20,450 bases of DNA from Bacteroides sp. (GTDB lineage Bacteria; Bacteroidota; Bacteroidia; Bacteroidales; SM23-62): the NCBI GenBank assembly GCA_030667765.1, contig DAOUVF010000004.1:1-20450 (forward strand). Reading direction: 5' to 3'. The position numbers and the translations under genes are program-made. Below, piece after piece: positions 6,314 to 14,940 of this stretch (its first letter is position 1; the number at the start of each line of letters is the position of its first letter). The notes below the pieces were generated by a model. It searched no databases. It saw nothing but the letters and a program-made list of their open reading frames with translations, and was not told the DNA's origin.

Positions 6314-7429
6314 TTACCCGGCTTTAAAATTGTAGACAGGCTTCAGGGTTTCAGAGATCTCAACGGAATCTGAAATATACTGCAGAATTTCCCCTTTGGG
6401 TTTGTAGGCCCTGGGTGCTTCATCCAGTGTTTTTCTCGAGACGGTGCTGGTCCACACATGCTTCATCCCTTTTTTGAAATCTTCAAAATCCAGTTGTTTC
6501 CTTGCCTGGTTTCTTGACATACGGCGTCCCGCTCCATGCGGTGCACTGAAATTCCATTCCGGATTGCCCTTTCCGTACGCGATCAGGCTGCCATCGCGCA
6601 TATTCAGGGGAATCACTATTCTTTCTCCCTGTTGGGCAGAAACAGCTCCTTTCCGGATGATCCCGTCATCAAAATTGATGTAGTTATGGATGGTTTCAAA
6701 TTGATCGGTATCTCCCTTTATGTTTAGATGATCCAGTATCCTGCGTGTCATTTCCCGGCGGTTCAGCCGGGCGTAATGCTGGGCCACTTTCATGTCACGG
6801 ATATAGACTTCCCTGTCATCCCCTTCAATATAGGCAAAATGCTTAGGTATATCTACCTTATTTTCCTTGCAGCGCCTGATGGCTTTTGCCTGATGCCATG
6901 TAGCAACCTGCAGTCCAAAATTTCGTGATCCGCTGTGAATCAGTAACCATTTGGCTTTGTCTGAATCTGTGGCGATCTCAATAAAATGGTTTCCTCCACC
7001 GAGGCTTCCCAGGCCTTTCATATGATCCATGAAGTCAATATCCAATGTTTGGCAGGTCCGTTTAAGATCATCAATAAAGTCAATCGGGTAATCTTCCGGG
7101 TCTGCACTTTTATTGCGTTTGAAACCATGGGGGATATGTTTTCTGATAAACTGGTCCAGCTTTTCATACGATGGGTTTATCCTGCCCAGCCTCGTGACCT
7201 GTATCCCACAGCCGATGTCCAGGCCAATGAGGTTGGGGACGACCCTTCTGTCCAGCGTGGCTGTATAGCCGATCACACATCCCTTGCCGGCATGCACATC
7301 AGGCATTATCCGGATGCATGCATTGCGGAATAATTCCTGGTTGCAGAATTCCAGGATCTGGTTCCGTGATTCATTGTCGAGCTGGTCATTGAATACCACG
7401 GCGGTATTATATGTGCCGGTGATCTTCAT
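6314..7429 (-). CDS. rtcB: RtcB-family RNA ligase
   Basis: 371 residues from the ATG at 7429; a TTG three codons upstream (7438) is a weaker choice. RtcB joins 2',3'-cyclic phosphate or 3'-phosphate RNA ends to 5'-OH ends, using GTP and Mn2+. Motifs in order: DVHAGKGCVIGYT (44-56), GLDIGCGIQV (69-78, metal-binding Asp71 and Cys74), GSLGGGNHFIE (141-151, His148), HSGSRNFG (166-172, metal His166), IHNYINF (247-253) and APHGAGRRMSR (296-306), where His298 corresponds by motif to the histidine that carries GMP. The length is that of the short bacterial RtcB clade, below the 400-480 of E. coli or archaeal forms. No RtcA, archease or toxin neighbour is present, so the role is probably general RNA repair. 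It lies downstream of the DUF5723 gene on the same strand, 19 bases away. Confidence 0.93.
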   Translation of the reverse strand: MKITGTYNTAVVFNDQLDNESRNQILEFCNQELFRNACIRIMPDVHAGKGCVIGYTATLDRRVVPNLIGLDIGCGIQVTRLGRINPSYEKLDQFIRKHIPHGFKRNKSADPEDYPIDFIDDLKRTCQTLDIDFMDHMKGLGSLGGGNHFIEIATDSDKAKWLLIHSGSRNFGLQVATWHQAKAIRRCKENKVDIPKHFAYIEGDDREVYIRDMKVAQHYARLNRREMTRRILDHLNIKGDTDQFETIHNYINFDDGIIRKGAVSAQQGERIVIPLNMRDGSLIAYGKGNPEWNFSAPHGAGRRMSRNQARKQLDFEDFKKGMKHVWTSTVSRKTLDEAPRAYKPKGEILQYISDSVEISETLKPVYNFKAG

Positions 7430-7448
7430 GGGTAACAAAGTTAAGGAA

Positions 7449-8942
7449 TTAGTCGTATGCGGGGCAGCTATTTTTGGATTTCCAATTTTTACGGTAGGCC
7501 GAAGGTTTACCGCTTGGATTATTCTCCCCGCATCCGAATATCAGGTTCATTCCCAGGCGGAAATTCATGGTTTGTGCACTGTATGGCCAGATCAGTCCGG
7601 ATGCACTGTCCCGGACATAAAATACGGGTATATGATCGCTTACGATATAAAATTGCATGGGTCCGCTACCGACGGCGATACCGAATCCCAGCTGATCAAA
7701 GCGGTTATTCATAATAGAATAGCTGAGGGTGCCATGAAGGAAGGGCAGGGGACTGTAATTTGCCGCCAGGGTAAGGGCAAAATGGGGCAAGCGGTCGAAA
7801 AACTCTGTCCGGGTAAGTGCTGATACATTAACCTTATCAGTCAACTGGTACATGGCTCCGGCATATAGCTTGGGAGTAAGTGATGTATAATAAGGTTCCT
7901 GGCTCGTCTCGAACCTGAAGGATTGCCTGATGGTATCGATCAGGGCTTCCAGGAAGTCCGAATTCCCCTGGTTGCCGGCATAGTTCCTCAGGTCGAAACC
8001 GGAAAAATTAATGGATCCGTTTGCCTCGAAGCTGTTGATATTGGATTTCCACCGGATAAATCCCAGGTCGATCAGGCTTGCCGCAAAGGTCAGCCTGTCA
8101 TCATACTGGTATATCACACCCAGGTCCACGCCGGCCCCGTGATTATTAGCCAGTATAAAATCCTGGAGAATGTTGCTGAAGGAGTTGCTGAGATTTACTG
8201 AGTTCACATATCCCTGGGAATCATAGGATACATCCATGGGAAAGGATGACCGTATCTTATAATTGGTTTGAGCCTCCAGTTGAATGGGGTCAGCTTCTGT
8301 GAGGAGGTAGAGATCTGTACGGGGACTCGTGATACTGGCGGATCCTCTCAGGTATTTCAAAGTGACGCCGGCATACAGGCCGTCCAGGATTTCAGTGGAT
8401 ACACCTGCTGCAATCTGGAAATAATTCGTGGCTTTGAGCCCCATTCCGCTAAGGTCCAGATCCCGTGGCTGTCCGGATTCAATATCCCAGTTGCCATCAC
8501 GTGCGGCCAGCAGGTCGCCGGGGATGCCGCTCCGTGATTCCGTGAAATTTGAAATATTGAAATGCAGGTAATAATCATCCAATTGAAAACCGGCTCCGGC
8601 CAGGTTCACGGTGGCATCGGACCGCACATAGTTATTTTTTTTCATTTTCCCGTCCAGGTTCTCCAGGTCAATAACCAGTGAATCGGCCCTTGATCCTGTG
8701 CCATAATGAATAGCATCGTGGTAGCTGAAGCCTGAATTGGAATATGAATAACGTATGGTTGAGAGGACCGGTAGTTCAATATAGGTCCGGCATTGATAAA
8801 ACAGGGCCGGGTTGGTATGAATGGCCTGGGGGACAGGATACATGAAATACAGGGTATTATTCTGGGCCCTTGCAGGGAGTATGGAAAAGAGCATAGGTAA
8901 AATGAGAATACTGAGATGATATATCAATTGCTGCGGGATCAT
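7449..8942 (-). CDS. DUF5723-type outer-membrane beta-barrel protein
   Basis: 497 residues with a clear Sec signal (hydrophobic core 8-22, likely cleavage after ARA at 24-26). The mature start has the FMYPVPQAIHTNPAL pattern, where an N-P-A motif opens the barrel, as in DUF5723 and the wider PorP/SprF- and PorV-like Bacteroidota outer-membrane proteins. The rest alternates hydrophobic and polar residues with many aromatic-ended strands (YLHFNIS, LYAGVTLKYL, LTFAASLIDLG, LYAGAMYQL, FALTLAANYSPL, GTLSYSIM), as expected for a barrel of 14 or more strands. It is probably a porin-like or scaffold protein; no cargo can be named. The gene begins 9 bases after the large lipoprotein gene and the two surely form one operon, so they may act together at the outer membrane. 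Confidence 0.75.
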   Translation of the reverse strand: MIPQQLIYHLSILILPMLFSILPARAQNNTLYFMYPVPQAIHTNPALFYQCRTYIELPVLSTIRYSYSNSGFSYHDAIHYGTGSRADSLVIDLENLDGKMKKNNYVRSDATVNLAGAGFQLDDYYLHFNISNFTESRSGIPGDLLAARDGNWDIESGQPRDLDLSGMGLKATNYFQIAAGVSTEILDGLYAGVTLKYLRGSASITSPRTDLYLLTEADPIQLEAQTNYKIRSSFPMDVSYDSQGYVNSVNLSNSFSNILQDFILANNHGAGVDLGVIYQYDDRLTFAASLIDLGFIRWKSNINSFEANGSINFSGFDLRNYAGNQGNSDFLEALIDTIRQSFRFETSQEPYYTSLTPKLYAGAMYQLTDKVNVSALTRTEFFDRLPHFALTLAANYSPLPFLHGTLSYSIMNNRFDQLGFGIAVGSGPMQFYIVSDHIPVFYVRDSASGLIWPYSAQTMNFRLGMNLIFGCGENNPSGKPSAYRKNWKSKNSCPAYD

Positions 8943-8951
8943 GCAGGACTG

Positions 8952-10625
8952 TTAATAGTCGGTAGAGTTTACATCAAGCTCTGCAATGGCCCCGATAATA
9001 ATCTCGAAGAAATAATCCATATAGAACTGGACGTTCTCAGGAGGGTTCTGGTCGGCGCCGGGCGTACTAAGGGTATAGTAAACAACCATGTAATTGCTGG
9101 AATATATATTATCGATCTGCTGGGGGGAGAGTTTAACCTCAATTGGCTCAACTATAATTGGTTCCACCCTGCCATCATTGTTGTTGTCTGTGGCAGCTGG
9201 AATAAAGCTGGCAGGATCTTGCGGATCCTGGAACAGGGAATCAAGCAGGACATCGTTTTCGTCGAAGAAATAGGCCTGGACCTTTACATTCAGCGGGAAA
9301 CCATTGGTGATATTTAACCTTAATATCAATCTTTTTATTTCTTCCGGGGGGCTGTCGTAAAAGTCATTGAAAACGAAATCAATGGTATCTCTTACAACCA
9401 GGTTATCTGCATAGCCGTTCAATGGAAGGAAAAGCTCCATCAGCACTTCATACTCGCTGCTGTCTACCACAAAATTATATTCTGTACCCAGAGGATTGAT
9501 CCTTCCGTCTACGTCCAGTCTAAGCTCTGAAGGCCCTGTTTCCAGTACCGTGAACAGGTTTGAATTTTCAGTATTCAGGATAAAACTGTCTACTTTTGTC
9601 AGCCCCTCCTCACCAAGCCCTGGGTATCCCAGGACTGTGGGGACTCCCGGCGCCGGCAGGGTGCCTCCCGTGATGGTTGTGAACTGTCCGTTTCGTGCTA
9701 TAATCCCAAATTCATTGATGGTCATCTCAATGGGTATGCCAAATGAATTACTGAAAATCAGCCGGAGTTCAGCGCCTTCAAAATAGAAACTACCCTGATA
9801 AATGGAATTGTACAGATCCATAGGGATGTTTACCGGGGGCAGGTCAAGGGAAAATTGGCCAAAATAGCCATAGATCACATCGTATTCTATTTCTGATAAT
9901 CCCACTGTGAAGTTGATTATCTCATCACCAGGCTGAATGATCCCAGTGGAGGCAGCAAGTTTTATGGTGTAAACAACCTCGATCAGGGAACGGTCGGCCG
10001 GTGTGTCGGTCAGGCGTAGTGTATAATCCACCAGGTTATAAACGCTGGTTGGATCATCAATTTCTCTGCACAAACTGAAGATTTTTCCCTGGGGATCAAT
10101 TAAATCCTGGCTTTCCACACATACCTTCCCGTTGAGATCAAATTGGGTGGCAAAATCGACAGTCAAATCCAAGGATGCCCCGATCACGCTGTCAATCCTT
10201 GCGTCTCCTGCAATCCCTATTGTTACAGGGATCCAAAGGGTGTCACTGAATGAAAATGTATCGACTATACTTGCCAGATCATAAGGGATTGGCAGGGGAT
10301 TTTCGAAACCGGTAGTGTATTCAAAATTCTGGATCTTGACCAGGTCGGATGCTGTTCCGGATTCCAATAGTTCCCGGTATACCAGGTTCATGAACCCATC
10401 ATCATCGATTGAGAACTGGGTCGTATTAGCAGAATCCAGGAGCTCATCCATCTGGTACCGGATATAGCCGATGGGGGCGGCAACACCAGGGGAAAAACGA
10501 AGGGATGTATCTAACTTTTCAGGGTTGAACTCTTCCCTGATACAGGAAGAAAACAGTGCCAGGATCAGGATGATGCCCGGAGCAAGCAGAGAGAACCTTA
10601 TATGGTGTGAATTGTGACTGTGCAC
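8952..10625 (-). CDS. large conserved lipoprotein of unknown function
   Basis: 557 residues. The N-terminus has a hydrophobic core (11-25) and a lipobox LFSSC, giving lipidated Cys28, followed by an acidic-containing stretch (REEFNPEKLD) consistent with export to the outer membrane in Bacteroidota. The body is almost all beta-strand, with repeated short patterns of the type F-N-D and V-D-S-F and several internal stretches resembling immunoglobulin-like or carbohydrate-module strands. A late DNNNDGR (about 500-506) resembles a calcium-binding loop. No catalytic motif is visible. The segment after the lipobox (LRFSPGVAAPIGYIRYQMDELLD) recalls a Bacteroidota lipoprotein family often found next to DUF5723 barrels; that is a recollection, not a search result. 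It is the first gene of a two-gene operon with the barrel gene. Confidence 0.6.
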   Translation of the reverse strand: MHSHNSHHIRFSLLAPGIILILALFSSCIREEFNPEKLDTSLRFSPGVAAPIGYIRYQMDELLDSANTTQFSIDDDGFMNLVYRELLESGTASDLVKIQNFEYTTGFENPLPIPYDLASIVDTFSFSDTLWIPVTIGIAGDARIDSVIGASLDLTVDFATQFDLNGKVCVESQDLIDPQGKIFSLCREIDDPTSVYNLVDYTLRLTDTPADRSLIEVVYTIKLAASTGIIQPGDEIINFTVGLSEIEYDVIYGYFGQFSLDLPPVNIPMDLYNSIYQGSFYFEGAELRLIFSNSFGIPIEMTINEFGIIARNGQFTTITGGTLPAPGVPTVLGYPGLGEEGLTKVDSFILNTENSNLFTVLETGPSELRLDVDGRINPLGTEYNFVVDSSEYEVLMELFLPLNGYADNLVVRDTIDFVFNDFYDSPPEEIKRLILRLNITNGFPLNVKVQAYFFDENDVLLDSLFQDPQDPASFIPAATDNNNDGRVEPIIVEPIEVKLSPQQIDNIYSSNYMVVYYTLSTPGADQNPPENVQFYMDYFFEIIIGAIAELDVNSTDY

Positions 10626-10704
10626 TATAAAAGCTCAAATATATAAGAAAACGAAAAGAATCTGCGCTTAGTGTTGAGATTTATCCCTACTACGAAAATT
10701 GATA

Positions 10705-12057
10705 CTAAAAAGTTAAGGTGAAAATAGTTTCTTGATCGGGGACTGAATGAGCGGTGATAGTACCATTATGCAACCTTAATATCTGCCTGGAAAGACTGAG
10801 ACCGATCCCTGATCCGCTTTGTTTGGTGGTAAAGAAAGGAATGAAGATCTTATCGAGTACTTCGGGGAGTATGCCTGTACCATTGTCAGCTACCTGTATG
10901 GTCACCCTGCCTCGTTTGTTGTAATAAGTTTTGAGCTCTATGGTCGGATCTTTCCGTCCATCCAGGGCATGCATGGAATTCCTGATCAGGTTGATGATCA
11001 CCTGCTCTACCAGCTGTTCATCAGCTGAAACTTCTATATTTTCCGGTTCAATATTTGTCACAAAATTTACCTTGTTCTCAGTGATCTCCTCCTCCATAAG
11101 CAGGTAGAGGTTTTTGAACAGTTCCTTGACAGGGAAAATCTTGAAGTTGGGTTTTGGTATCCTGGTCAGGTTGCGGTAGGTATTGACAAAGTGGAGAAGT
11201 CCGGTGCTTCGTTTGTTGATGGTCTGTAAGGCTTGCTGTATCTCCATGACAGCATCAATATCCAGATCTTCCTTAACATTTTCTCCATCGGTGATCCCTT
11301 TCAGCATGATCTCCAGGGTGGAGGAAAGGGAGGCAATGGGAGTAATGGAATTCATGATCTCATGGGTAAGCACCCTGATCAGTTTTTGCCATGCTTCCGT
11401 CTCCTGCTCTTCCAGTACATTCTGGATATTATTGATGGTGGCCAGGATGATCAGTTTATCTTTTACCTTGAATTCAGTTGCATATATTGCCAGCTGCAGT
11501 ATATCATCCTGGTCCTGGACCTTCACCAGTGTGTTTTCACCCGGTGAGATATTGATCAGGGTATTTACCAGCTCCAGGCTGAGTTGCTCCAATCCCTTGA
11601 CATTTTTCAGGCTGTGTATCTGGAATAGCTGCTTTGCCGCCTTATTAATCATTTCTACTGTTCCATCCTTCCGGTAAGCGATGATACTTACGTCTATATT
11701 CTGTACGATGCTTTGCAGGTAATGAAAATGCTCTTCTTTCTCGGAGCGGACTTTCTGGAAATCGTTGATCACATCATTGAAGGCACGGTTTAATTCGTCA
11801 AAGGATGATCCCATTCCTTCTATCTGGAAGGAACGTGTAAACTCTGAAAACCTTATGGATTCGAGAAAGCTTGTCAGGTCACGGTTGGTTCTGTCAACAT
11901 ACCTGATCAGGGAAAAAACCTGGAATATGATCAACACGACTACCAGGATAGGTGTCACATTAAATTCCAGTTTTAATGAATAAAAGAACAGGAAAATGGA
12001 TGCTGAAAGCAGCAGTATCCTTACTATAATATTTGCTCTGAAATTTTTATATGTCAT
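10705..12057 (-). CDS. membrane sensor histidine kinase (NtrY/NtrB-like)
   Basis: 450 residues. Two membrane helices (about 10-28 and 33-51) with almost no periplasmic loop suggest sensing in the membrane or cytoplasm. A linker of HAMP-like helical character (60-105) leads into a PAS-like domain (about 110-210, with DGTVEMINKAAKQLF). The H-box is VLTHEIMNSITP with the phospho-acceptor His232. The ATPase domain has N-box NLIRNSMHAL (356-365), G1 DNGTGI (391-396), F-box-like IFIPFFTTK (404-412) and G2 GSGIGLSL (415-422), so catalysis looks intact. It overlaps the upstream response regulator by 11 bases (ATG at 12057 inside the regulator's last codons), so the pair is translationally coupled and almost certainly cognate. 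The likely output is the divergent exporter operon. Confidence 0.92.
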   Translation of the reverse strand: MTYKNFRANIIVRILLLSASIFLFFYSLKLEFNVTPILVVVLIIFQVFSLIRYVDRTNRDLTSFLESIRFSEFTRSFQIEGMGSSFDELNRAFNDVINDFQKVRSEKEEHFHYLQSIVQNIDVSIIAYRKDGTVEMINKAAKQLFQIHSLKNVKGLEQLSLELVNTLINISPGENTLVKVQDQDDILQLAIYATEFKVKDKLIILATINNIQNVLEEQETEAWQKLIRVLTHEIMNSITPIASLSSTLEIMLKGITDGENVKEDLDIDAVMEIQQALQTINKRSTGLLHFVNTYRNLTRIPKPNFKIFPVKELFKNLYLLMEEEITENKVNFVTNIEPENIEVSADEQLVEQVIINLIRNSMHALDGRKDPTIELKTYYNKRGRVTIQVADNGTGILPEVLDKIFIPFFTTKQSGSGIGLSLSRQILRLHNGTITAHSVPDQETIFTLTF

Positions 12058-13423
12058 ATTTTTCCATCCTCCTGTACAGGGATGTCCGGGTTAGTCCCAG
12101 GTCTGAAGCCGCCTGGGTAATATTTCCCTGGTGCTGTTTCAGGACCTTGTTAATGATGGACTTCTCAATATCCTCCAGATTATATGTATCTAATTCAAGT
12201 TCTCCAAATTTCTTATTGGGTGCTGATAGAAGAAAATCCTCCCCTTCCAGCTGGGTTCCGTCACTCATAATGATGGCCCTTTCGATGGCATGCTGCAATT
12301 CCCTGACATTTCCAGGCCAATGATACTGGTTCAAGGTCTTGATGGCATTGGCACTGATCCCCTTGACATTTTTCTTATACTTCTTGGAATAGATTTTTAG
12401 AAAGTGATCCACTAACAAGGGGATATCCCCGGTTCTTTCCCGCAATGGAGGAAGATGGATCTCAACCGTATTGATCCGGTAGAGAAGGTCCTGACGGAAT
12501 TTATTTTCCTGTACCATATCATGGATATCGATATTGGTGGCACAGATAAGGCGATTATCCACCGGGATGGGCCTGTTGTTCCCAACCCGGATGACTTCCC
12601 GGCGCTCAATAACAGTCAATAATTTTGTCTGCATGGGCAGGGACAGGTTCCCAATTTCATCAAGGAAAAGGGTACCTCTATGGGCGATTTCAAACCGGCC
12701 CTGCTTCATCTTTTTTGCATCGGTAAAGGCGCCCTTCTCATGTCCGAATAACTCACTCTCAAACAAAGTCTCGGCAATGGAACCGAGGTCAACGCTGATA
12801 AATACTTCATCCTTACGGAATGAATTACGGTGCAGGGCCCTGGCAACCAACTCTTTCCCGGTACCGTTCTCTCCCAGGATCAGTATGTTTGCATCGGTTG
12901 CAGCAACTTTTGTAACAGTATTGAAGACCTTTTGCATTTCTAATGAATTCCCGATGAATTCATGGAATGGCTGATCATATACAGCACTTATCTCCTGCTG
13001 TTTGGACCGGAGGCCACTGGCTTCCTTACGCGATCTTTTCAGCTTTACAGATGAAGAAATCGTTGCCAGTAACTTCTCATTCTGCCAGGGCTTGAGAATG
13101 AAATCCGTAGCTCCTGCCTTGATGGCTTTCACTGCCTTCTCTGCGTCACCATAGGCTGTAATGAAGCAGACTACGGCATCAGGATCAATCTCCAGGATTT
13201 TTGCCAGCCAGTCAAATCCTTCCTGTCCGCTGATCGCATCCTTAGTGAAATTCATGTCAAGCAGGATGACATCATAATCCTCTTCCTTCAATACATTCGG
13301 AATCCTTTCAGGATCATTCACGGTAGTGATCACTTCCACATGCTGTTTCAGTAGAAGTTTTAATGCAAAGAGTATATCCTCATTATCATCCACTGCAAGG
13401 ATTTTCCCAACTTTATTGCTCAT
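12047..13423 (-). CDS. sigma-54-dependent response regulator (NtrC family)
   Basis: 458 residues. Receiver domain 7-125: acidic pair D12-D13, phospho-acceptor D56, T89 and K111, with an extended loop after D56 (NFTKDAISGQEGF) common in Bacteroidota homologues. AAA+ domain about 155-390: Walker A GENGTGKE (184-191), the sigma-54-contact loop GAFTDA (231-236, Asp instead of the canonical second Gly), Walker B LFLDEIG (252-258) and the arginine-finger region around FRQDLLYRIN (309-318). A Fis-type HTH closes the protein (about 418-458, NITQAASDLGLTRTSLYRRM). It should activate sigma-54 promoters when phosphorylated by the overlapping kinase gene. Bound upstream of the divergent exporter operon, it is the likely activator of that operon. 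GAFTDA occurs in other Bacteroidota members and need not mean loss of function. Confidence 0.93.
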   Translation of the reverse strand: MSNKVGKILAVDDNEDILFALKLLLKQHVEVITTVNDPERIPNVLKEEDYDVILLDMNFTKDAISGQEGFDWLAKILEIDPDAVVCFITAYGDAEKAVKAIKAGATDFILKPWQNEKLLATISSSVKLKRSRKEASGLRSKQQEISAVYDQPFHEFIGNSLEMQKVFNTVTKVAATDANILILGENGTGKELVARALHRNSFRKDEVFISVDLGSIAETLFESELFGHEKGAFTDAKKMKQGRFEIAHRGTLFLDEIGNLSLPMQTKLLTVIERREVIRVGNNRPIPVDNRLICATNIDIHDMVQENKFRQDLLYRINTVEIHLPPLRERTGDIPLLVDHFLKIYSKKYKKNVKGISANAIKTLNQYHWPGNVRELQHAIERAIIMSDGTQLEGEDFLLSAPNKKFGELELDTYNLEDIEKSIINKVLKQHQGNITQAASDLGLTRTSLYRRMEKYDI

Positions 13424-13475
13424 GTCTTAGGCTTATTAAAATATTCATACACTGGAAGGTCTCCCCAGCATGCAG

Positions 13476-13485
13476 GTAAATTTAC
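13476..13485. promoter_or_regulatory. perfect 10-bp palindrome in the divergent control region
   Basis: GTAAATTTAC is a perfect 10-base palindrome, about 118 bases upstream of the candidate -24 element. That is a normal distance for an enhancer of a sigma-54 promoter. A tandem TTCGGA repeat (13503-13514) lies between them. Binding is inferred only. Confidence 0.25.
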
Positions 13486-13603
13486 ATATATTTTTTTGAT
13501 TGTTCGGATTCGGACTATTATTGTAGCATATTTGGACAGTTAACCCTCTATAAAGTATGCTCAATCGTGGTATAAGAATATGGTTATCAGATAAGTGGAA
13601 TAA

Positions 13604-13620
13604 TTGGCACAATAAATGGA
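13604..13620 (+). promoter_or_regulatory. candidate sigma-54 promoter of the exporter operon
   Basis: TTGGCAC (13604-13610) matches the -24 box exactly. The -12 region at the correct spacing reads ATGGA instead of TTGCA, so the key C is replaced by G. Transcription would start near 13629, a sensible leader for the ATG at 13654. Placement beside an NtrC-type activator strengthens an otherwise imperfect match. Confidence 0.3.
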
Positions 13621-13650
13621 AAATGATAGCATAACTTTTCTAAATGTCTG

Positions 13651-13668
13651 GCAATGGATGCAATGGAT
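13651..13668 (+). repeat. 9-bp tandem duplication over the start codon
   Basis: GCAATGGAT occurs twice back to back (13651-13659 and 13660-13668). It creates two in-frame ATG codons, at 13654 and 13663, for the adaptor gene. The reading frame is preserved because the unit is nine bases. Confidence 0.7.
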
Positions 13669-14919
13669 CGCAAAATCGAGAAGAAGTTTAAGCTCTTCAG
13701 TAAGAGAAATATATGGATTTTTCTTGGAGCAGTTTTTACCCTTCTCGTATTTTATAACCTTGTTTTCGGTGATAAGAGCTCAAAACTGAATGTTGAGACA
13801 GACAAGATCTCCATTTCCGAGATAAAGAAAGATGTTTTCCAGGACTATATAGCTGTTATCGGGACGGTTGAACCAATCCAGACCATTTACCTGGATGCCA
13901 TTGAAGGAGGAAGGGTGGAGGAGATCATGCTGGACGAGGGGAGTATGCTGAAAAAGGGAGATGTCATCCTGCGGCTTACCAATACAAACCTGATCCTGGA
14001 AATATCCAACAATGAGGCACAGGTTGCCCGTGCCATCAATGAGTTAAGAACTGCACGGCTTCTGATGGTTCAACAGCAGATGAACAGCGAGAGCCGGATC
14101 ATAGAAACAGAGAGATTACTTAAATTACAGGATCGTGCCTATCAAAATAATAAGATCCTTTACAAACAGCAGCACATTTCTTCGGAGGATTATGAGCAGT
14201 CCAAGGAACAGTATGAGGCAACCGTGAAGATGCTGGATCTGTTGATAGAGATCCAATACCAGGATTCCATTTTCAGGTCCATCCAGGTAGAGTCTCTCGA
14301 AACTTCTGTGAACAGCCTTACCAGGAACCTGAAGATCATTAAAGGCAGGCTGGAAAGCTTGAATCTCAAGGCCCCGGTGGACGGGGAACTGGCTACCCTT
14401 AATCCCGAGATTGGTGAGATAGTGACCTATGGTTCCCGGATCGGAACGGTGAATATCCTGGACTCCTATAAACTGCGTGTGGAGATTGATGAGCATTATA
14501 TCGCCAGAGTGAACAGGGGATTGACAGGGGACTGTGATTTTGCGGGCAGCCCTTACCCGGGAGTGATCAAGAAGATCTACCCGGAGGTGCAGACCGGAAG
14601 GTTTTACGTAGACATGGTATTCACTGAAGAAATCCCGGCAGCCATAAGGATAGGCCAGACCTCCAGGATCAAACTGGAACTGGGAGAATCAAAACAGGCC
14701 ATCCTGATACCCCGTGGTGGATTTTACCAGAGTACAGGTGGACAGTGGGTTTTTGTCATCGATGAAACAGGTGAGTTTGCTTACCGGAGAGATATCAGCA
14801 TAGGACGGCAAAATCCTCGTTATTATGAGGTACTTGCCGGACTCGAGCCTGGTGAGAAGGTCATTATATCCAGCTATGATAATTTTGGAGATGTAGATAA
14901 ACTTATTTTAAAGAATTAA
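13654..14919 (+). CDS. HlyD/MacA-type periplasmic adaptor protein
   Basis: 421 residues, the membrane-fusion adaptor of a tripartite efflux pump, anchored in the inner membrane and spanning the periplasm. One membrane helix (20-38) follows a basic N-terminus. The first lipoyl half is near 60-105 (GTVEPIQTIYL, GRVEEIMLDEGSMLKKGDVILRL). A long alpha-helical coiled coil covers about 108-235, the second lipoyl half (LNLKAPVDGELATLNPEIGEIV) lies at about 242-265, and then come beta-barrel and membrane-proximal domains ending near 420. It has no lipobox. It opens an operon with an ABC ATPase, a small orphan protein and a TolC channel, so it should serve an ABC exporter (MacA-like) rather than an RND pump. 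Either ATG of the 9-bp duplication could be used. Confidence 0.9.
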   Translation: MDAMDRKIEKKFKLFSKRNIWIFLGAVFTLLVFYNLVFGDKSSKLNVETDKISISEIKKDVFQDYIAVIGTVEPIQTIYLDAIEGGRVEEIMLDEGSMLKKGDVILRLTNTNLILEISNNEAQVARAINELRTARLLMVQQQMNSESRIIETERLLKLQDRAYQNNKILYKQQHISSEDYEQSKEQYEATVKMLDLLIEIQYQDSIFRSIQVESLETSVNSLTRNLKIIKGRLESLNLKAPVDGELATLNPEIGEIVTYGSRIGTVNILDSYKLRVEIDEHYIARVNRGLTGDCDFAGSPYPGVIKKIYPEVQTGRFYVDMVFTEEIPAAIRIGQTSRIKLELGESKQAILIPRGGFYQSTGGQWVFVIDETGEFAYRRDISIGRQNPRYYEVLAGLEPGEKVIISSYDNFGDVDKLILKN

Positions 14920-14940
14920 TATCACTAAATACCGACGATC

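Noticed and set aside
6307..6319. GGGTA-TAT-TACCC hairpin between the dehalogenase-like and RtcB genes
   Set aside because: A five-base stem with no T tract on either strand; too weak to call a terminator.
6314..7429. RtcB as part of a stress-induced RNA repair operon (rtcR/rtcBA)
   Set aside because: No RtcR, RtcA or archease gene is nearby; the sigma-54 regulator 5 kb away has a receiver domain rather than a CARF domain and faces the exporter.
7284..7823. A 179-codon plus-strand open frame across the junction of the RtcB and DUF5723 genes
   Set aside because: It is antisense to two strongly supported genes, has no recognisable motif, and its composition fits a complementary-strand shadow.
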